Of a stretch of DNA of 58,353 bases, positions 48,006-58,229 are shown one piece after another. Each line of letters opens with the position of its first letter. Positions within the stretch are counted from its first letter, which is position 1. The DNA comes from Bacillota bacterium (GTDB lineage: Bacteria > Bacillota > Dethiobacteria > DTU022 > PWGO01). Both the position numbers and the translations under genes were made by a program. The stretch is from positions 1 to 58,353 of the forward strand of contig JAAYSV010000043.1 of the NCBI GenBank assembly GCA_012518215.1, read 5' to 3'. The notes beneath the pieces were generated by a model. That model was not told the DNA's origin. It did not search any database and was given only the letters and a program-made list of their open reading frames with translations.

Positions 48006-49262
48006 CTATTTCATGAATCCCTTGTAACTGCGCATCAACAGATGCCCTTCAACCTGTTTCATCGTCTCCAGGGTAACCCCGACGACGATGATCAGTCCGG
48101 TTCCCGTAAAGACAACGCGCAACTGGGTAATCCCTTCAAGCAAGATGGGAAATATTGATATAAAAGCAAGAGAAATAGCACCCACGGTTGTCAAACGGGT
48201 AATTATCCGGGAAAGGTATTCCGCAGTCGGCCTTCCCGGTCGCAACCCCGGAACAAAACCCCCATATTTTCTTATGTTTCCGGCGATCTGGTTGGGATCA
48301 AACTGTATGGCCGTGTAAAAATATGAAAAAGCGATGATCAGAAAAACATACAGAACAAGATTTACCGGTTTGCCCCAGCTCAAAGCCGTCGTTATTTTTT
48401 TGGCAAATGGATGGTCGATAAACTGTACTATCGTTGCAGGAAACATCAGCAACACCGATGCAAATATCACCGGTATAACCCCGGAAGGGTTTACCTTCAT
48501 GGGGATGTGCGTCGATTGTCCCCCGTACATCTTGCGCCCCTTGATCCGCTTGCTGTAATTGACCGGAATACGGCGCTGTCCCTGATCAAGGGCAATGATA
48601 CCCAACATGAGCAGAAGCATCAATACCAACACGATGATAACGGCCAGTACCTTTATCTCACCCAACCTGAACAGTTCTATATTCATGCTGACCCCTTGCG
48701 GGAACCCGGCAATGATGCCGGCAAAAATGATCAGAGAGATACCGTTGCCGATCCCTTTTTCGGTGATCAATTCCCCCATCCACATCAGAAATGCAGTACC
48801 CGCCGTCAATGAAATGATGATGACCAGGTAAGCGGTAAATGTTTCTTCAACTACGGCCTGGCGCGCTATGGTAAAAGACATCCCCACAGCCTGGATCAGG
48901 GCAATCACCACCGTACCGTAACGGGAAAGCTGGGCCAGTTTCTTTCTTCCCTCCGGCCCTTCCTCGCCCCACTCCTTGAACTTGGGAATGACCACCGTAA
49001 GGAGATTCATGATGATCGAAGCAGTGATATAGGGCATTATGCCCATGGCGAAAATCGAGAATTTGCTAAGAGCACCACCGCTCATCACGTTCAGGAAACC
49101 AAAAATATCATCGCCGAGGAAAAAATCGGCCAATTTTGAAGGATCAATCCCGGGAACAGGCACATGAGAACCTATTCTGAAAACCACAAACATGGCCAGG
49201 GTAAAGAACAATCTTTCCCGCAATTCCTTGATTCTCCAGATGTTTCTTATCGTCTCCAGCAT
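48006..49262 (-). CDS. secY: Protein translocase subunit SecY
   Basis: 418 residues with ten membrane helices, the plug region and the cytoplasmic loops bearing conserved Arg (for example P-G-L-R-P-G-R-P-T). It forms the SecYEG channel for export and membrane insertion. The start ATG overlaps the rplO stop (TGATG), indicating coupling. Confidence 0.98.
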   Translation of the reverse strand: MLETIRNIWRIKELRERLFFTLAMFVVFRIGSHVPVPGIDPSKLADFFLGDDIFGFLNVMSGGALSKFSIFAMGIMPYITASIIMNLLTVVIPKFKEWGEEGPEGRKKLAQLSRYGTVVIALIQAVGMSFTIARQAVVEETFTAYLVIIISLTAGTAFLMWMGELITEKGIGNGISLIIFAGIIAGFPQGVSMNIELFRLGEIKVLAVIIVLVLMLLLMLGIIALDQGQRRIPVNYSKRIKGRKMYGGQSTHIPMKVNPSGVIPVIFASVLLMFPATIVQFIDHPFAKKITTALSWGKPVNLVLYVFLIIAFSYFYTAIQFDPNQIAGNIRKYGGFVPGLRPGRPTAEYLSRIITRLTTVGAISLAFISIFPILLEGITQLRVVFTGTGLIIVVGVTLETMKQVEGHLLMRSYKGFMK

Positions 49263-49702
49263 CAGAGCACCTCCACCTTACCACCGGAAGAAACGATCTT
49301 TTCTTCCGCCGCCTTGCTGAACCTGTGGGCTTGAACCGTCAATTTTTTTTCCAGAATACCGTTGCCGAGAATCTTTATTTTGGCTTCCAGGTTTTTGACC
49401 AATCCTTTTTCTTTCAAAGATTCAGGGTTAACGATGCTGCCTTCTTCGAAATTGTTCAGATCATTTACATTTACCAATGACCATTCTTTTTTAAAAATAT
49501 TGGTAAAGCCTCTTTTGGGCAATCGCTGGGTAAGGGGTGTCTGACCTCCCTCGAACCCCCGCCTGACCTTTCCTCCTGAACGGGCTTTCTGCCCCTTGTG
49601 ACCCCGTCCGGCTGTCTTCCCCTGCCCGGCAGAGATCCCCCGCCCTTTTCTCTTCGCTTTGAACCTGGAATTGGGCGGAGGAAATATATCATGTGCTCGC
49701 AT
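49262..49702 (-). CDS. rplO: 50S ribosomal protein L15
   Basis: 146 residues with the Gly/Arg-rich N-terminus typical of L15 ([19 protein letters not shown]) and [18 protein letters not shown]. Only 55 nt separate it from rpsE, so rpmD (L30), normally in between, is missing. Confidence 0.98.
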   Translation of the reverse strand: MRAHDIFPPPNSRFKAKRKGRGISAGQGKTAGRGHKGQKARSGGKVRRGFEGGQTPLTQRLPKRGFTNIFKKEWSLVNVNDLNNFEEGSIVNPESLKEKGLVKNLEAKIKILGNGILEKKLTVQAHRFSKAAEEKIVSSGGKVEVL

Positions 49703-49757
49703 ACTTGTTCACCCCCGATAACTTCGTTACTGAATAAAAGTGATGATTTCGTCACAA

Positions 49758-50246
49758 TTATTTGATCGGCACGCCCCTCAGTGCACTCACTTCTTCTTCC
49801 CTCCGCAATGAACTCAAGCCTTGTATGGTGGCCCTGACCATGTTGAGGGCATTGGATGAACCCAATGATTTGGTTAATATATCGCGGATACCGGAAAGTT
49901 CAAGCACGGCACGAACAGGGCCGCCGGCAATGATTCCCGTTCCTTCGGATGCCGGCTTCAACAGAACTCTACCTGCCCCGAAACGCCCGATAATGGGATG
50001 CGTGATCGTGGTCCCAACCATCGGTACCTCGATGAGTTCTTTTTGAGCATTGTCCACCGCTTTGCGGATAGCCTCCGGAACTCCTCCTGCCTTTCCCAGG
50101 CCCATCCCAACCCTGCCTTTGCGATCACCCACCACGACCAATGCACTGAAACTGAAGCGGCGGCCGCCTTTTACCACCTTTGCAACACGGTTCACTCTGA
50201 CGACTTTTTCTTCAAATTCGGGAACAATTTCTGGATTCTTCATCAT
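49758..50246 (-). CDS. rpsE: 30S ribosomal protein S5
   Basis: 162 residues: the N-terminal double-stranded RNA-binding-like domain with [14 protein letters not shown], then the C-terminal domain with [14 protein letters not shown]5 contributes to decoding fidelity and mRNA unwinding at the entry channel. The start follows GGAGG. Confidence 0.98.
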   Translation of the reverse strand: MMKNPEIVPEFEEKVVRVNRVAKVVKGGRRFSFSALVVVGDRKGRVGMGLGKAGGVPEAIRKAVDNAQKELIEVPMVGTTITHPIIGRFGAGRVLLKPASEGTGIIAGGPVRAVLELSGIRDILTKSLGSSNALNMVRATIQGLSSLRREEEVSALRGVPIK

Positions 50247-50258
50247 TTCCTCCCTTCC

Positions 50259-50627
50259 TTAAAATTCTATATCCTGAGCGCGGATCGCATCCGCCAGTTC
50301 CTTTACCCGTCCGTGGTATTTGTATCCCCCACGATCGAAAACTGCCCTGTCTATCTTCAATGCTTTGGCTTTTTTACCGGCAAGTTCCCCGACCAATCTG
50401 GCCGTTTCCCTGTTATTCCTTCCGACTACCTTGTCCTTCAATTCCTGATCAAGAGATGAGACACTGAGCAGAGTGTGATTATTCTCATCATCGATAAAAT
50501 TTACATACATATGTTGCAAACTGCGAAACACATTCAAACGTGGACGTTCCGCCGTTCCGAAAACTTTGTTCCGTACCCGGCGATGACGCCGTTTCCGAAC
50601 AGTGTTTTTTGATTCTTTTTTAATCAT
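50259..50627 (-). CDS. rplR: 50S ribosomal protein L18
   Basis: 122 residues with the basic start [17 protein letters not shown] and the C-terminal [18 protein letters not shown]18 binds 5S rRNA together with L5. It lies between rplF and rpsE. Confidence 0.98.
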   Translation of the reverse strand: MIKKESKNTVRKRRHRRVRNKVFGTAERPRLNVFRSLQHMYVNFIDDENNHTLLSVSSLDQELKDKVVGRNNRETARLVGELAGKKAKALKIDRAVFDRGGYKYHGRVKELADAIRAQDIEF

Positions 50628-50651
50628 ACAATGTGCCCCCTTGAACTGCCT

Positions 50652-51188
50652 CTAAGTACCGGCTTTTCCTACTTTTTTGCGGACATATTCGTTTTCGTAC
50701 TTGATCCCCTTCCCCTTGTAGGGCTCGGGTGGCGCTACACTTCTTATTCTGGCAGCAAAATTGCCAACCTGCTGTTTGTCGATACCCGAAATGATGATTT
50801 TTGCCGGTGTCGGCACCTCGACATCGAGGTTATCCTCAATTTCAAAAACAGCAGGGTGTGACAGCCCCACAGCCAGGGAAACCTTGTTTCCCTGCAAAGT
50901 TGCCCGGTATCCCACCCCTACGAGTTCCAACGTTTTTGAAAATTTTTCTGTGACCCCGCAGATCATATTATAAACCAACGTCCTCGTCAAACCTTGCAAT
51001 GATTTGTGCTTGATATTGTCCAAACTCTTTTTTACAATAATTGTCCGTTCATCCTGTTCCACACTGATACCGGATGGGATGTCATGGCCCAGTTCGCCAT
51101 GAGGGCCTTTGACCTTGATATGGTTATCTTTTATCTGAACTTCCACGCCATCGGGTATCTGGATCGGCTTCTTCCCTGTTCTCGACAT
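50652..51188 (-). CDS. rplF: 50S ribosomal protein L6
   Basis: 178 residues from ATG 51188, which follows AAGGAGG and gives the family start M-S-R-T-G-K-K-P-I; a longer frame upstream is not conserved. The C-terminal P-P-E-P-Y-K-G-K-G-I-K-Y motif is intact. L6 lies near the factor-binding site of the 50S. Confidence 0.98.
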   Translation of the reverse strand: MSRTGKKPIQIPDGVEVQIKDNHIKVKGPHGELGHDIPSGISVEQDERTIIVKKSLDNIKHKSLQGLTRTLVYNMICGVTEKFSKTLELVGVGYRATLQGNKVSLAVGLSHPAVFEIEDNLDVEVPTPAKIIISGIDKQQVGNFAARIRSVAPPEPYKGKGIKYENEYVRKKVGKAGT

Positions 51189-51210
51189 CGAAGTACCTCC
51201 TTTTTGAGCC

Positions 51211-51606
51211 CTACCACACGTAGCAAAGAACCTCGCCGCCGATACCTTCACGGCGAGCATCCTTGTCCGTCAACAAACCTCTCGAGGTAGAAATGATAGC
51301 AATTCCCAATCCCCCCAGCACCTTGGGCAGATTATCTTTCCGCGCATATACTCTCAGGCCGGGCTTGCTGATCCTCTTGAGCCCGGTTATAACCCGTCTC
51401 GAATCCTGGCCATATTTCAAAGTAATCTTTAAAATTCCCTGTTTATGGTCATTGATATATTGATAATCCCTGATAAAACCCTCTTCTTTCAGAATCTCGG
51501 CGATGGCTTTTTTTACATTTGAAGCCGCGATCTCCACCGTGTCGTGTTGTGCCATATTGGCATTACGGATACGGGTAAGCAGATCGGCAATAGGGTCAGT
51601 CATCAT
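51211..51606 (-). CDS. rpsH: 30S ribosomal protein S8
   Basis: 131 residues: [16 protein letters not shown], ending with [22 protein letters not shown]8 binds helix 21 of 16S rRNA and in E. coli represses the spc operon by binding a mimic on the mRNA; no such mimic was identified here. Confidence 0.98.
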   Translation of the reverse strand: MMTDPIADLLTRIRNANMAQHDTVEIAASNVKKAIAEILKEEGFIRDYQYINDHKQGILKITLKYGQDSRRVITGLKRISKPGLRVYARKDNLPKVLGGLGIAIISTSRGLLTDKDARREGIGGEVLCYVW

Positions 51607-51633
51607 CGCGTAACCCCTCCTTTACTCAAACTT

Positions 51634-51819
51634 TTACCAGCTGGCTTTTCTTACACCAGGAATCTTGCCCTCATTTGCCAGTTTGCGAAAACACAACCGG
51701 CACATGCCAAATTTGCGCAAGTAAGCTCGTGGCCTGCCACATATCTGACATCTGTTGTAAGCTCTTACAGCATATTTCGGCTTCCGCTTGGCACTGGCTA
51801 TCAACGATTTCTTGGCCAT
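51634..51819 (-). CDS. rpsN: 30S ribosomal protein S14, type Z
   Basis: 61 residues from ATG 51819 behind GGGGAGG. It is the short zinc-binding form with Cys24, Cys27, Cys40 and Cys43, as in Gram-positive spc operons. The frame upstream of that Met is not conserved. Confidence 0.98.
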   Translation of the reverse strand: MAKKSLIASAKRKPKYAVRAYNRCQICGRPRAYLRKFGMCRLCFRKLANEGKIPGVRKASW

Positions 51820-51836
51820 ATCTATCCTCCCCTGTA

Positions 51837-52379
51837 TCAAGCAGCCCGGAAGGGCATCCCCATGAGACGAAGTAGCTCCCGGGCCTCCTCGTCAGTTCTA
51901 GCCGTGGTTACAATTGTTATATCCATTCCCCTGATCTTCTCAACCTGGCTGTAATCTATTTCCGGAAACACCAGCTGCTCCTTGATCCCCAGTGAAAAAT
52001 TGCCGCGTCCGTCAAGAGAACGGGGCGAAATACCCCTGAAATCCCTGACCCGGGGTAGAGCTACGTTGAACAGTTTGTCTACAAAATGATACATCCTGTC
52101 CCCACGAAGGGTTACCATGCAACCGATGGCCATCCCCTCACGGACTTTGAAACTGGCGACAGATTTCTTTGCTCTGGTAATGATCGGTTTCTGGCCGGTA
52201 ATCAGGGACAGGTCATGGGCAGCCGCATCCAACAGCCTGGCATTTTCCTTGGCCTCGCCAACCCCCATGTTTACAACCACCTTTTCCAGTCTGGGAACCT
52301 CCATGATGTTCCGGTATTGAAAAATCTTCATCATCTCGTTTCGGACATCGCCGAGGTATTTTTCTTTTAAACGATTCAA
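51837..52379 (-). CDS. rplE: 50S ribosomal protein L5
   Basis: 180 residues with [10 protein letters not shown], the [10 protein letters not shown] loop and a C-terminal [17 protein letters not shown]5 anchors 5S rRNA and touches the P-site tRNA. Confidence 0.98.
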   Translation of the reverse strand: MNRLKEKYLGDVRNEMMKIFQYRNIMEVPRLEKVVVNMGVGEAKENARLLDAAAHDLSLITGQKPIITRAKKSVASFKVREGMAIGCMVTLRGDRMYHFVDKLFNVALPRVRDFRGISPRSLDGRGNFSLGIKEQLVFPEIDYSQVEKIRGMDITIVTTARTDEEARELLRLMGMPFRAA

Positions 52380-52395
52380 GGCTCACATTCCCCCT

Positions 52396-52722
52396 TCATT
52401 TATCCAAAGATTCCCCACACTTTTTACACACTCTGATCAGCCGTTCACCGATATCTTTTCGGCCTACCCGCGTTGTTTTGCCACAGGCCGGGCATAGAAT
52501 CATTACCTTGGATATGTGCATGGGAGCTTCCATCTCCCTGATGCCCCCCTGCGGGACTTTCTGGGTTGGTTTGGCATGTTTTTTGATGATATTGATCCCT
52601 TCCACCTTGACCAACCTCTCCCGGGGATAGGCAGCGATAACCTTACCCTTCTTTCCCTTATCTTTACCGGAGAGCACTTGAACATTGTCTCCCGTTTTGA
52701 TTTTCAGTTTTACAGAAGCCAT
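52396..52722 (-). CDS. rplX: 50S ribosomal protein L24
   Basis: 108 residues with an N-terminal KOW motif, G-D-N-V-Q-V-L-S-G-K-D-K-G-K-K-G-K-V, and a C-terminal zinc-ribbon-like C-P-A-C ... C-K-K-C. L24 is an assembly initiator near the exit tunnel. Confidence 0.97.
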   Translation of the reverse strand: MASVKLKIKTGDNVQVLSGKDKGKKGKVIAAYPRERLVKVEGINIIKKHAKPTQKVPQGGIREMEAPMHISKVMILCPACGKTTRVGRKDIGERLIRVCKKCGESLDK

Positions 52723-52747
52723 TCAACATCCCTCCTCATCCACATAT

Positions 52748-53116
52748 CTAGATCGCTTCCGGAGCCAGTGATACTATTTTCATGAAATCTTTTTCTCGCA
52801 ATTCCCTTGCCACCGGCCCAAAAATGCGCGTGCCACGGGGATTGTTCTGCTCATTGATGATCACAGCTGCATTGTCGTCGAAGGAGATGTGAGATCCATC
52901 CCTGCGATGCATCCCGCTCTTCGTTCTGACGATAACGGCCCGGACCACCTCGCCTTTTTTGACAACACCGCCCGGTGCAGCCTCTTTGACAGTGGCTACT
53001 ATGATATCGCCGATATTCCCCGACTTGCGCCCCGATCCCCCAAGAACCTTGATACAAAGAAGTTTTCTGGCCCCGGTATTATCGGCAACACTCAACCTCG
53101 TTTCGCTCTGAATCAC
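52748..53116 (-). CDS. rplN: 50S ribosomal protein L14
   Basis: 122 residues beginning [17 protein letters not shown], with [13 protein letters not shown] near the end. L14 lies at the subunit interface and is the docking site for the silencing factor RsfS. Confidence 0.98.
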   Translation of the reverse strand: MIQSETRLSVADNTGARKLLCIKVLGGSGRKSGNIGDIIVATVKEAAPGGVVKKGEVVRAVIVRTKSGMHRRDGSHISFDDNAAVIINEQNNPRGTRIFGPVARELREKDFMKIVSLAPEAI

Positions 53117-53154
53117 CTTCCATGCACCCCCTAGTACAGACCAGCCTCGAAACC

Positions 53155-53412
53155 CTAAAGTTTTGATTTTTCAACAATCTCTATCAGCCGCCACCTTTTG
53201 TCCTTGCTCAAGGGCCTGGTTTCCATTATCCTTACCAGATCCCCATGATGAGATTGATTGTCTTCATCATGAAACTTGTATTTTTTGGTGCGCCGAATAA
53301 TCTTCCCGTAAAGCGGATGTCTGGCGGTTCTATCCACCGCAACGACCCGTGTTTTTTCCATCTTGTCGCTCACCACCCGGCCGGTAAGTGTTTTTCGCCT
53401 TCCACGTTCCAA
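53155..53412 (-). CDS. rpsQ: 30S ribosomal protein S17
   Basis: 85 residues, an OB fold with [16 protein letters not shown] and [11 protein letters not shown]. It is a primary 16S rRNA binder and lies between rpmC and rplN. Confidence 0.97.
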   Translation of the reverse strand: MERGRRKTLTGRVVSDKMEKTRVVAVDRTARHPLYGKIIRRTKKYKFHDEDNQSHHGDLVRIMETRPLSKDKRWRLIEIVEKSKL

Positions 53413-53457
53413 CAGATTGTCCCCTCCTTTTAGCGCATACGGCTGCTATTTGCTTTT

Positions 53458-53646
53458 CTAAAGAGCTCTTTCCGTCATCACCGTTTTGACCCTGGCGATA
53501 CCCCGGCGTACATCCTTGATACGCATGTGGTTTTCAAGTTGCCCGGTAGCCAGCTGAAAACGCAGGTTGAAAAGCTCCTCCTTGAATTCAATCAATTTCT
53601 CATTCAATTCCTGATCGGAAAGTTCCCTGATATCCTTGATCTTCAT
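53458..53646 (-). CDS. rpmC: 50S ribosomal protein L29
   Basis: 62 residues, two helices with [14 protein letters not shown] and [16 protein letters not shown] 53646 overlaps the last base of the rplP stop (TGATG), so translation is coupled. L29 lies at the exit tunnel and helps bind trigger factor. Confidence 0.97.
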   Translation of the reverse strand: MKIKDIRELSDQELNEKLIEFKEELFNLRFQLATGQLENHMRIKDVRRGIARVKTVMTERAL

Positions 53647-54071
53647 CAACCTTCACCACCCACCTTGTCAATCTTGACAAATTTGGTTTTGATAGGCAGT
53701 TTGCTTGCCGCAAGACGCAAGGCTGCACGAGCCACGTCTTCCCTTACTCCGGCCAGTTCAAACATTATTCTCCCGGGCTTTACCACTGCCACCCAGTATT
53801 CCGGAGTACCTTTGCCTTTACCCATACGTGTTTCAGCAGGTTTTTCCGTAACCGGTTTGTCCGGAAAAATACGAATCCAAACCTTTCCGCCCCTCTTGAT
53901 ATGGCGGGTCATCGCAATACGGGCAGCCTCTATCTGCTGGCTGGTGATCCACGAAGGCTCCAGCGCCTGTAGACCGTACTCGCCAAACTCTATGGACGTG
54001 CCCCCCTTGGACATACCCTTCATGCGTCCGCGGTGATGGCGCCTGAATTTAACCCGTTTGGGCATCAACAT
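53646..54071 (-). CDS. rplP: 50S ribosomal protein L16
   Basis: 141 residues starting [11 protein letters not shown] behind GGAGG. It has the conserved [11 protein letters not shown] loop that contacts the A-site tRNA. The start lies inside the end of rpsC (23-bp overlap). Confidence 0.98.
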   Translation of the reverse strand: MLMPKRVKFRRHHRGRMKGMSKGGTSIEFGEYGLQALEPSWITSQQIEAARIAMTRHIKRGGKVWIRIFPDKPVTEKPAETRMGKGKGTPEYWVAVVKPGRIMFELAGVREDVARAALRLAASKLPIKTKFVKIDKVGGEG

Positions 54072-54732
54072 TCCGATCGCCTCCTTCCGGGATTGTTTTC
54101 TCCTTCTGGGGAAGAATTTCTCCCTTGAAAATCCATACCTTCACGCCTATGCGCCCGTAAGTCGTATGCGCTTCTGCAAAGCCGTAGTCGATATCAGCAC
54201 GCAAGGTCTGCAGGGGAACTGTTCCTTCCATATAGCTTTCAGTGCGGGCCATATCGTTTCCGCCCAGGCGCCCGGAACAAAGAACTTTGATCCCCCTGGC
54301 ACCTTCCTTGATGGTACGGAATATGGCCTGTTTCATGGCCCTTCTGAAAGCTATGCGGCGGACAAGCTGCGAAGCGATACTCTCCGCCACAAGGTAAGCA
54401 TCCAGTTCCGGCGTTTTGATCTGGAATATATTGATCTGCAAATTTCTCCCCGTCATTTTTTCCAGATCTTTTTTCAATCGATCCACTTCTGTTCCGCCCC
54501 TGCCGATAACCATTCCGGGCTTGGCTGTATGGATGTTAAGTTTCAGATTATTGCTGACCCGTTCGATCTCGATCCTGGATATTCCGGCATTGGCAAGCTT
54601 CTGTTGGATATAATCACGCACCCGGATATCTTCATGAAGTAGCCGGGCATAATCTTTCTCCGCATACCACGTTGCATCCCAATTACGGATTATTCCGATA
54701 CGAAATCCCACGGGACTGACTTTTTGCCCCAT
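54049..54732 (-). CDS. rpsC: 30S ribosomal protein S3
   Basis: 227 residues with a KH domain ([14 protein letters not shown]) and the C-terminal S3 domain ([13 protein letters not shown]). S3 lines the mRNA entry channel. It begins 3 nt after rplV. Confidence 0.98.
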   Translation of the reverse strand: MGQKVSPVGFRIGIIRNWDATWYAEKDYARLLHEDIRVRDYIQQKLANAGISRIEIERVSNNLKLNIHTAKPGMVIGRGGTEVDRLKKDLEKMTGRNLQINIFQIKTPELDAYLVAESIASQLVRRIAFRRAMKQAIFRTIKEGARGIKVLCSGRLGGNDMARTESYMEGTVPLQTLRADIDYGFAEAHTTYGRIGVKVWIFKGEILPQKEKTIPEGGDRNVDAQTG

Positions 54733-54735
54733 CTT

Positions 54736-55077
54736 CTATACCTCCTTTCCTTCTTTTAATACCAACGTTATATGGCTCGATCTTTTTCGAATAAGATAAC
54801 GCCGCCCTCTTGCTCTTGGCCGGACTCGTTTCATGATCGGCCCTTCATTCACATAGGCCTCGGCCACGTAAAGATCATGCTGGTTCATTTCAAAATTGTT
54901 TTCTGCATTGGCTATGGCGGAGTTGAGAATTTTATTGATTATCCTGGCCGCACGACGCTGATTGTAGCTGAGAATTGCCCTGGCCTCGTTCACCGGTTTA
55001 TTCCGGATCAGATCTATAACTTCCCGCACTTTCCGGGGGGCGATTCTAACATAATTTGCCTTGGCTTTCGCTTCCAT
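54736..55077 (-). CDS. rplV: 50S ribosomal protein L22
   Basis: 113 residues from ATG 55077, which is 8 nt after GGAGG; an upstream ATG would overlap that site. The long beta-hairpin that reaches into the exit tunnel, R-V-R-P-R-A-R-G-R, is present near the end. Confidence 0.97.
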   Translation of the reverse strand: MEAKAKANYVRIAPRKVREVIDLIRNKPVNEARAILSYNQRRAARIINKILNSAIANAENNFEMNQHDLYVAEAYVNEGPIMKRVRPRARGRRYLIRKRSSHITLVLKEGKEV

Positions 55078-55099
55078 TTTCTTGACCTCCATAGAAACC

Positions 55100-55384
55100 T
55101 TACTTTAATGACGTAGAGCGTTCGGTGTGGGAACCATGACCCCGGAATGTTCTGGTCGAAGCAAATTCACCCAACTTGTGCCCGACCATGTCCTCGGTAA
55201 TGTACACGGGGACATGTTTGCGGCCATCATGCACAGCAATGGTGTGCCCGACCATGTCGGGAAAAATTGTTGACCGGCGGGACCAGGTTTTGATGACTTT
55301 CTTGCCGCCCTTCTCATTCATCTGTCTAATCCTGCTTATCAGTTTTTCTTCAACATACGGACCTTTTTTTATTGAACGGGACAT
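55100..55384 (-). CDS. rpsS: 30S ribosomal protein S19
   Basis: 94 residues: [11 protein letters not shown], then [21 protein letters not shown] and [12 protein letters not shown]19 lies in the 30S head beside S13. Confidence 0.98.
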   Translation of the reverse strand: MSRSIKKGPYVEEKLISRIRQMNEKGGKKVIKTWSRRSTIFPDMVGHTIAVHDGRKHVPVYITEDMVGHKLGEFASTRTFRGHGSHTERSTSLK

Positions 55385-55411
55385 CTTTTTTAACTATCCT
55401 CCTCGCCATGA

Positions 55412-56242
55412 TCAATTACGCCTGGATTTGATAATATACCGATCCGATTCCTTGTTTTTCTTACGAGTTTTGTATCCCAGCGATGGCATGCCCCAGGGAG
55501 TCATTGGACTTTCCCTGCCGATGGGTGCCTTCCCCTCTCCTCCTCCATGCGGGTGGTCCACAGGGTTCATTGCTGACCCCCTGACTGCCGGCCTTCTCCC
55601 CAGCCAGCGCGACCGCCCGGCTTTGCCGATAGTTATATTTTCGTGTTCAATATTGCCCAACTGGCCCACAGTTGCTCTGCAATCCCGGGGCAGGAGACGG
55701 ACCTCCCCCGAGGGTAAGCGGATATGAACCATCTTCCCTTCCTTGGCAATCAACTGTGCGGCGCCTCCTGCAGTGCGTACCAGTTGCCCCCCCCGACCCG
55801 GCTTCATCTCGATGTTATGCACGAAGGTCCCTGCCGGTATCGCATGTAACGGCAATGCATTGCCGGGGCGTATCTCCACTTTTTCACCCGACATTATCGT
55901 CTGCCCTTCCTGTAGCCCCAGTGGAGCAAGGATATAGCGTTTTTCTCCATCTGCATAGTTCAGCAATGCTATCCTGGAGGTACGGTTGGGATCATACTCG
56001 ATTCCGGCAACCCTGGCCGGGATGTTATCCTTGTTCCGCTTGAAATCAATCAGCCGGTAGCGGCGTTTGTTACCGCCGCCCCGATGACGGACCGTTATCG
56101 TTCCCCTGAAATTCCTACCCGACCTCTTCTTGAGTGAAACAAGCAAAGATTTTTCCGGTTTATCCTTTGAAAGTTCCGCGAAATCGGAAACGTTCATGAA
56201 CCGCCTTCCTGGAGAAGTGGGGCTGAATTTTTTCATAGCCAT
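55412..56242 (-). CDS. rplB: 50S ribosomal protein L2
   Basis: 276 residues. The C-terminal [16 protein letters not shown], close to the peptidyl transferase centre, is intact, as is the central [13 protein letters not shown]2 is essential for subunit joining. Confidence 0.98.
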   Translation of the reverse strand: MAMKKFSPTSPGRRFMNVSDFAELSKDKPEKSLLVSLKKRSGRNFRGTITVRHRGGGNKRRYRLIDFKRNKDNIPARVAGIEYDPNRTSRIALLNYADGEKRYILAPLGLQEGQTIMSGEKVEIRPGNALPLHAIPAGTFVHNIEMKPGRGGQLVRTAGGAAQLIAKEGKMVHIRLPSGEVRLLPRDCRATVGQLGNIEHENITIGKAGRSRWLGRRPAVRGSAMNPVDHPHGGGEGKAPIGRESPMTPWGMPSLGYKTRKKNKESDRYIIKSRRN

Positions 56243-56285
56243 TTTTTTTCCCCCCTTACCTGCCTGTTTGTTAAATAATGTGCTA

Positions 56286-56576
56286 TCAAATAATGTCTAT
56301 CTGCTTGCTTCCTTCAGCAAGCTTCACAATCGCTTTTTTGTAACCGGGCCGCAAGCCTTCAGGGTACCTGCCCAGGCGGCGTTTTTTACCTTTAAAATTC
56401 ATGGTATAGACCGAAGCAACCTGGACCCCGAATATTTCCTCGATAGCCCTTTTGATGTCAATTTTGTTGGATTTCCTGTCAACGATAAAAGTATATTTGT
56501 TTTCCTCCATCAAGTCCGTGGTTTTTTCGGTTACCAGGGGCCTGATGATGATATCACGGGCATTTTTCAACTGCAA
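56286..56576 (-). CDS. rplW: 50S ribosomal protein L23
   Basis: 96 residues with [10 protein letters not shown] and K-G-K-K-R-R-L-G-R. The start is TTG 56576, 4 nt after GGAGG and overlapping the end of rplD by 10 bp. L23 docks trigger factor and SRP at the tunnel exit. Confidence 0.97.
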   Translation of the reverse strand: MQLKNARDIIIRPLVTEKTTDLMEENKYTFIVDRKSNKIDIKRAIEEIFGVQVASVYTMNFKGKKRRLGRYPEGLRPGYKKAIVKLAEGSKQIDII

Positions 56577-57196
56577 AACACCTCCTCGGTCCGCTGCAAT
56601 GCCTTCCTGGTCATGATCAGATAATCATGATTCAAAAGATCGAGCACATTGAGCTGTTCGGCAGTGATCACTTTTACCCCCTGGAGATTCCGCGCCGATT
56701 TGATAATGTTCAAATCCGGCCGATCCGTAACCAGAAGAACACGGGGTTGTGCTTTCAATTTTTCCAGAATCCCTTTCATCCTTCTGGTCCTGGGTTCGTC
56801 CATGCTCAGTTCCTCGATCACCAGAAACTTGTTATCATGGACCTTGGTGCTCAACGCCGACTGCAATGCAATCCGTTTGACCTTCCTGGGAACTTTGCGT
56901 GTATACTTCCGTTCGGGCGAGGGGCCGAAGGTCACCCCGCCACCGACCCAGACGGGTGAACGGGAAGAACCATGACGGGCTCTCCCGGTTCCTTTCTGCG
57001 ACCAGGGTTTCCGCCCACCACCCCTGACTTCGCCTCTTTTCCTGGTCGAAGCGGCCCCCAGACGGCTGTTGGACATCTGTGCCACCGCCGTGTAGTAGAG
57101 AGCTCCCTTGCTTATCGGAGCGGCGAAAAGTTCCTCCTTCAAATCCACATGGCCAACTTCTTCTCCCTGAATATTCAATACTGCCAATTTGGTCAC
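56567..57196 (-). CDS. rplD: 50S ribosomal protein L4
   Basis: 209 residues, starting at GTG 57196 behind AGGAGG. The extended tunnel loop is recognisable as [20 protein letters not shown]. In E. coli L4 represses the S10 operon; no equivalent leader can be judged here. Confidence 0.98.
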   Translation of the reverse strand: MTKLAVLNIQGEEVGHVDLKEELFAAPISKGALYYTAVAQMSNSRLGAASTRKRGEVRGGGRKPWSQKGTGRARHGSSRSPVWVGGGVTFGPSPERKYTRKVPRKVKRIALQSALSTKVHDNKFLVIEELSMDEPRTRRMKGILEKLKAQPRVLLVTDRPDLNIIKSARNLQGVKVITAEQLNVLDLLNHDYLIMTRKALQRTEEVFCS

Positions 57197-57219
57197 TTCA
57201 AGCTACCTCCTTCCCGGCC

Positions 57220-57852
57220 TCAACTGGTTTTCTTTACAGCCTCTCTTACCTCAAGCAAAACCCCACGCGGACCGGGCACGGATCCCTTTACCAGTAATAT
57301 ATTTTTTGCCGGATCAACGCTGACAACCTTCAAGTTGAGAATGGTGGATCGCCTTCCGCCCATGCGCCCCGGAAGTTTTTTCCCTTTGAAAATACGGGAT
57401 AGATCCACCGAACCAAGAGACCCCGGGCCACGGTGATGATGTGATCCATGGGTACGGGGCCCCATCTTGAACCCATGCCGCTTTACACTTCCGGCAAACC
57501 CCTTCCCTTTCGATATGCCACTGATATCGACAAGATCACCCGGTGAAAATATGTCGGACTTTATTTCCGCACCCACTTCGAACTCATCGGCATTGTCCAT
57601 TCTAAATTCTTTCAACACCCGGCACGGGGGCACTTTGGCTTTCTTGTAGTGGCCCTCTTCCGGCTGATTTACCCGCGAAAGCTTCTTTTCTTCAAACCCA
57701 ACCTGGACGGCCGAGTACCCGTCCCTTTCCAGGGTCCTTTTGAATATGACCCTGCAAGGACCTGCTTTAAGTACCGTAACCGGTATAACCTTGCCGGTCT
57801 CATCATAAATCTGGGTCATACCTTCCTTCCGGGCAAGTATCGCTTTTTTCAT
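57220..57852 (-). CDS. rplC: 50S ribosomal protein L3
   Basis: 210 residues from ATG 57852, 8 nt after GGAGG; GTG 57861 and ATG 57855 are in frame but closer. Conserved G-K-G-F-A-G-S-V-K-R-H-G-F and S-H-H-H-R-G-P-G-S-L-G are present. L3 reaches the peptidyl transferase centre. Confidence 0.97.
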   Translation of the reverse strand: MKKAILARKEGMTQIYDETGKVIPVTVLKAGPCRVIFKRTLERDGYSAVQVGFEEKKLSRVNQPEEGHYKKAKVPPCRVLKEFRMDNADEFEVGAEIKSDIFSPGDLVDISGISKGKGFAGSVKRHGFKMGPRTHGSHHHRGPGSLGSVDLSRIFKGKKLPGRMGGRRSTILNLKVVSVDPAKNILLVKGSVPGPRGVLLEVREAVKKTS

Positions 57853-57875
57853 CATGAACACCTCCTGCCCTCCGC

Positions 57876-58184
57876 TTACAATTTGATCTCGATATTGACT
57901 CCCGCGGGCAAATTGATTCCCATCAAAGCTTCGACTGTTTTGGGAGTAGGCTCCAGGATATCGATCAATCGCTTATGAGTGCGAATCTCGAATTGTTCCC
58001 GCGAATCCTTGTATTTATGGGGCGCGCGTATCACCGTGTAACGGTTCCTTTCCGTCGGAAGAGGAACCGGCCCGGAGACATTGGCGCCTGTCCTCTTAAC
58101 CGCCTCCACAATCTTGCTGGAAGATTGGTCCAGCAACTTGTGATCGAAAGCTTTTAAACGAATACGTATTTTCTGGCCGGTCAC
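57876..58184 (-). CDS. rpsJ: 30S ribosomal protein S10
   Basis: 102 residues, with [14 protein letters not shown] and [14 protein letters not shown]. It heads the S10 operon, follows tuf by 45 bp, and in complex with NusB also serves in transcription antitermination. Confidence 0.98.
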   Translation of the reverse strand: MTGQKIRIRLKAFDHKLLDQSSSKIVEAVKRTGANVSGPVPLPTERNRYTVIRAPHKYKDSREQFEIRTHKRLIDILEPTPKTVEALMGINLPAGVNIEIKL

Positions 58185-58229
58185 TGTTCTGCCCTCCTCA
58201 AACCCGAATTACAAATCTATTCCCAAAAA

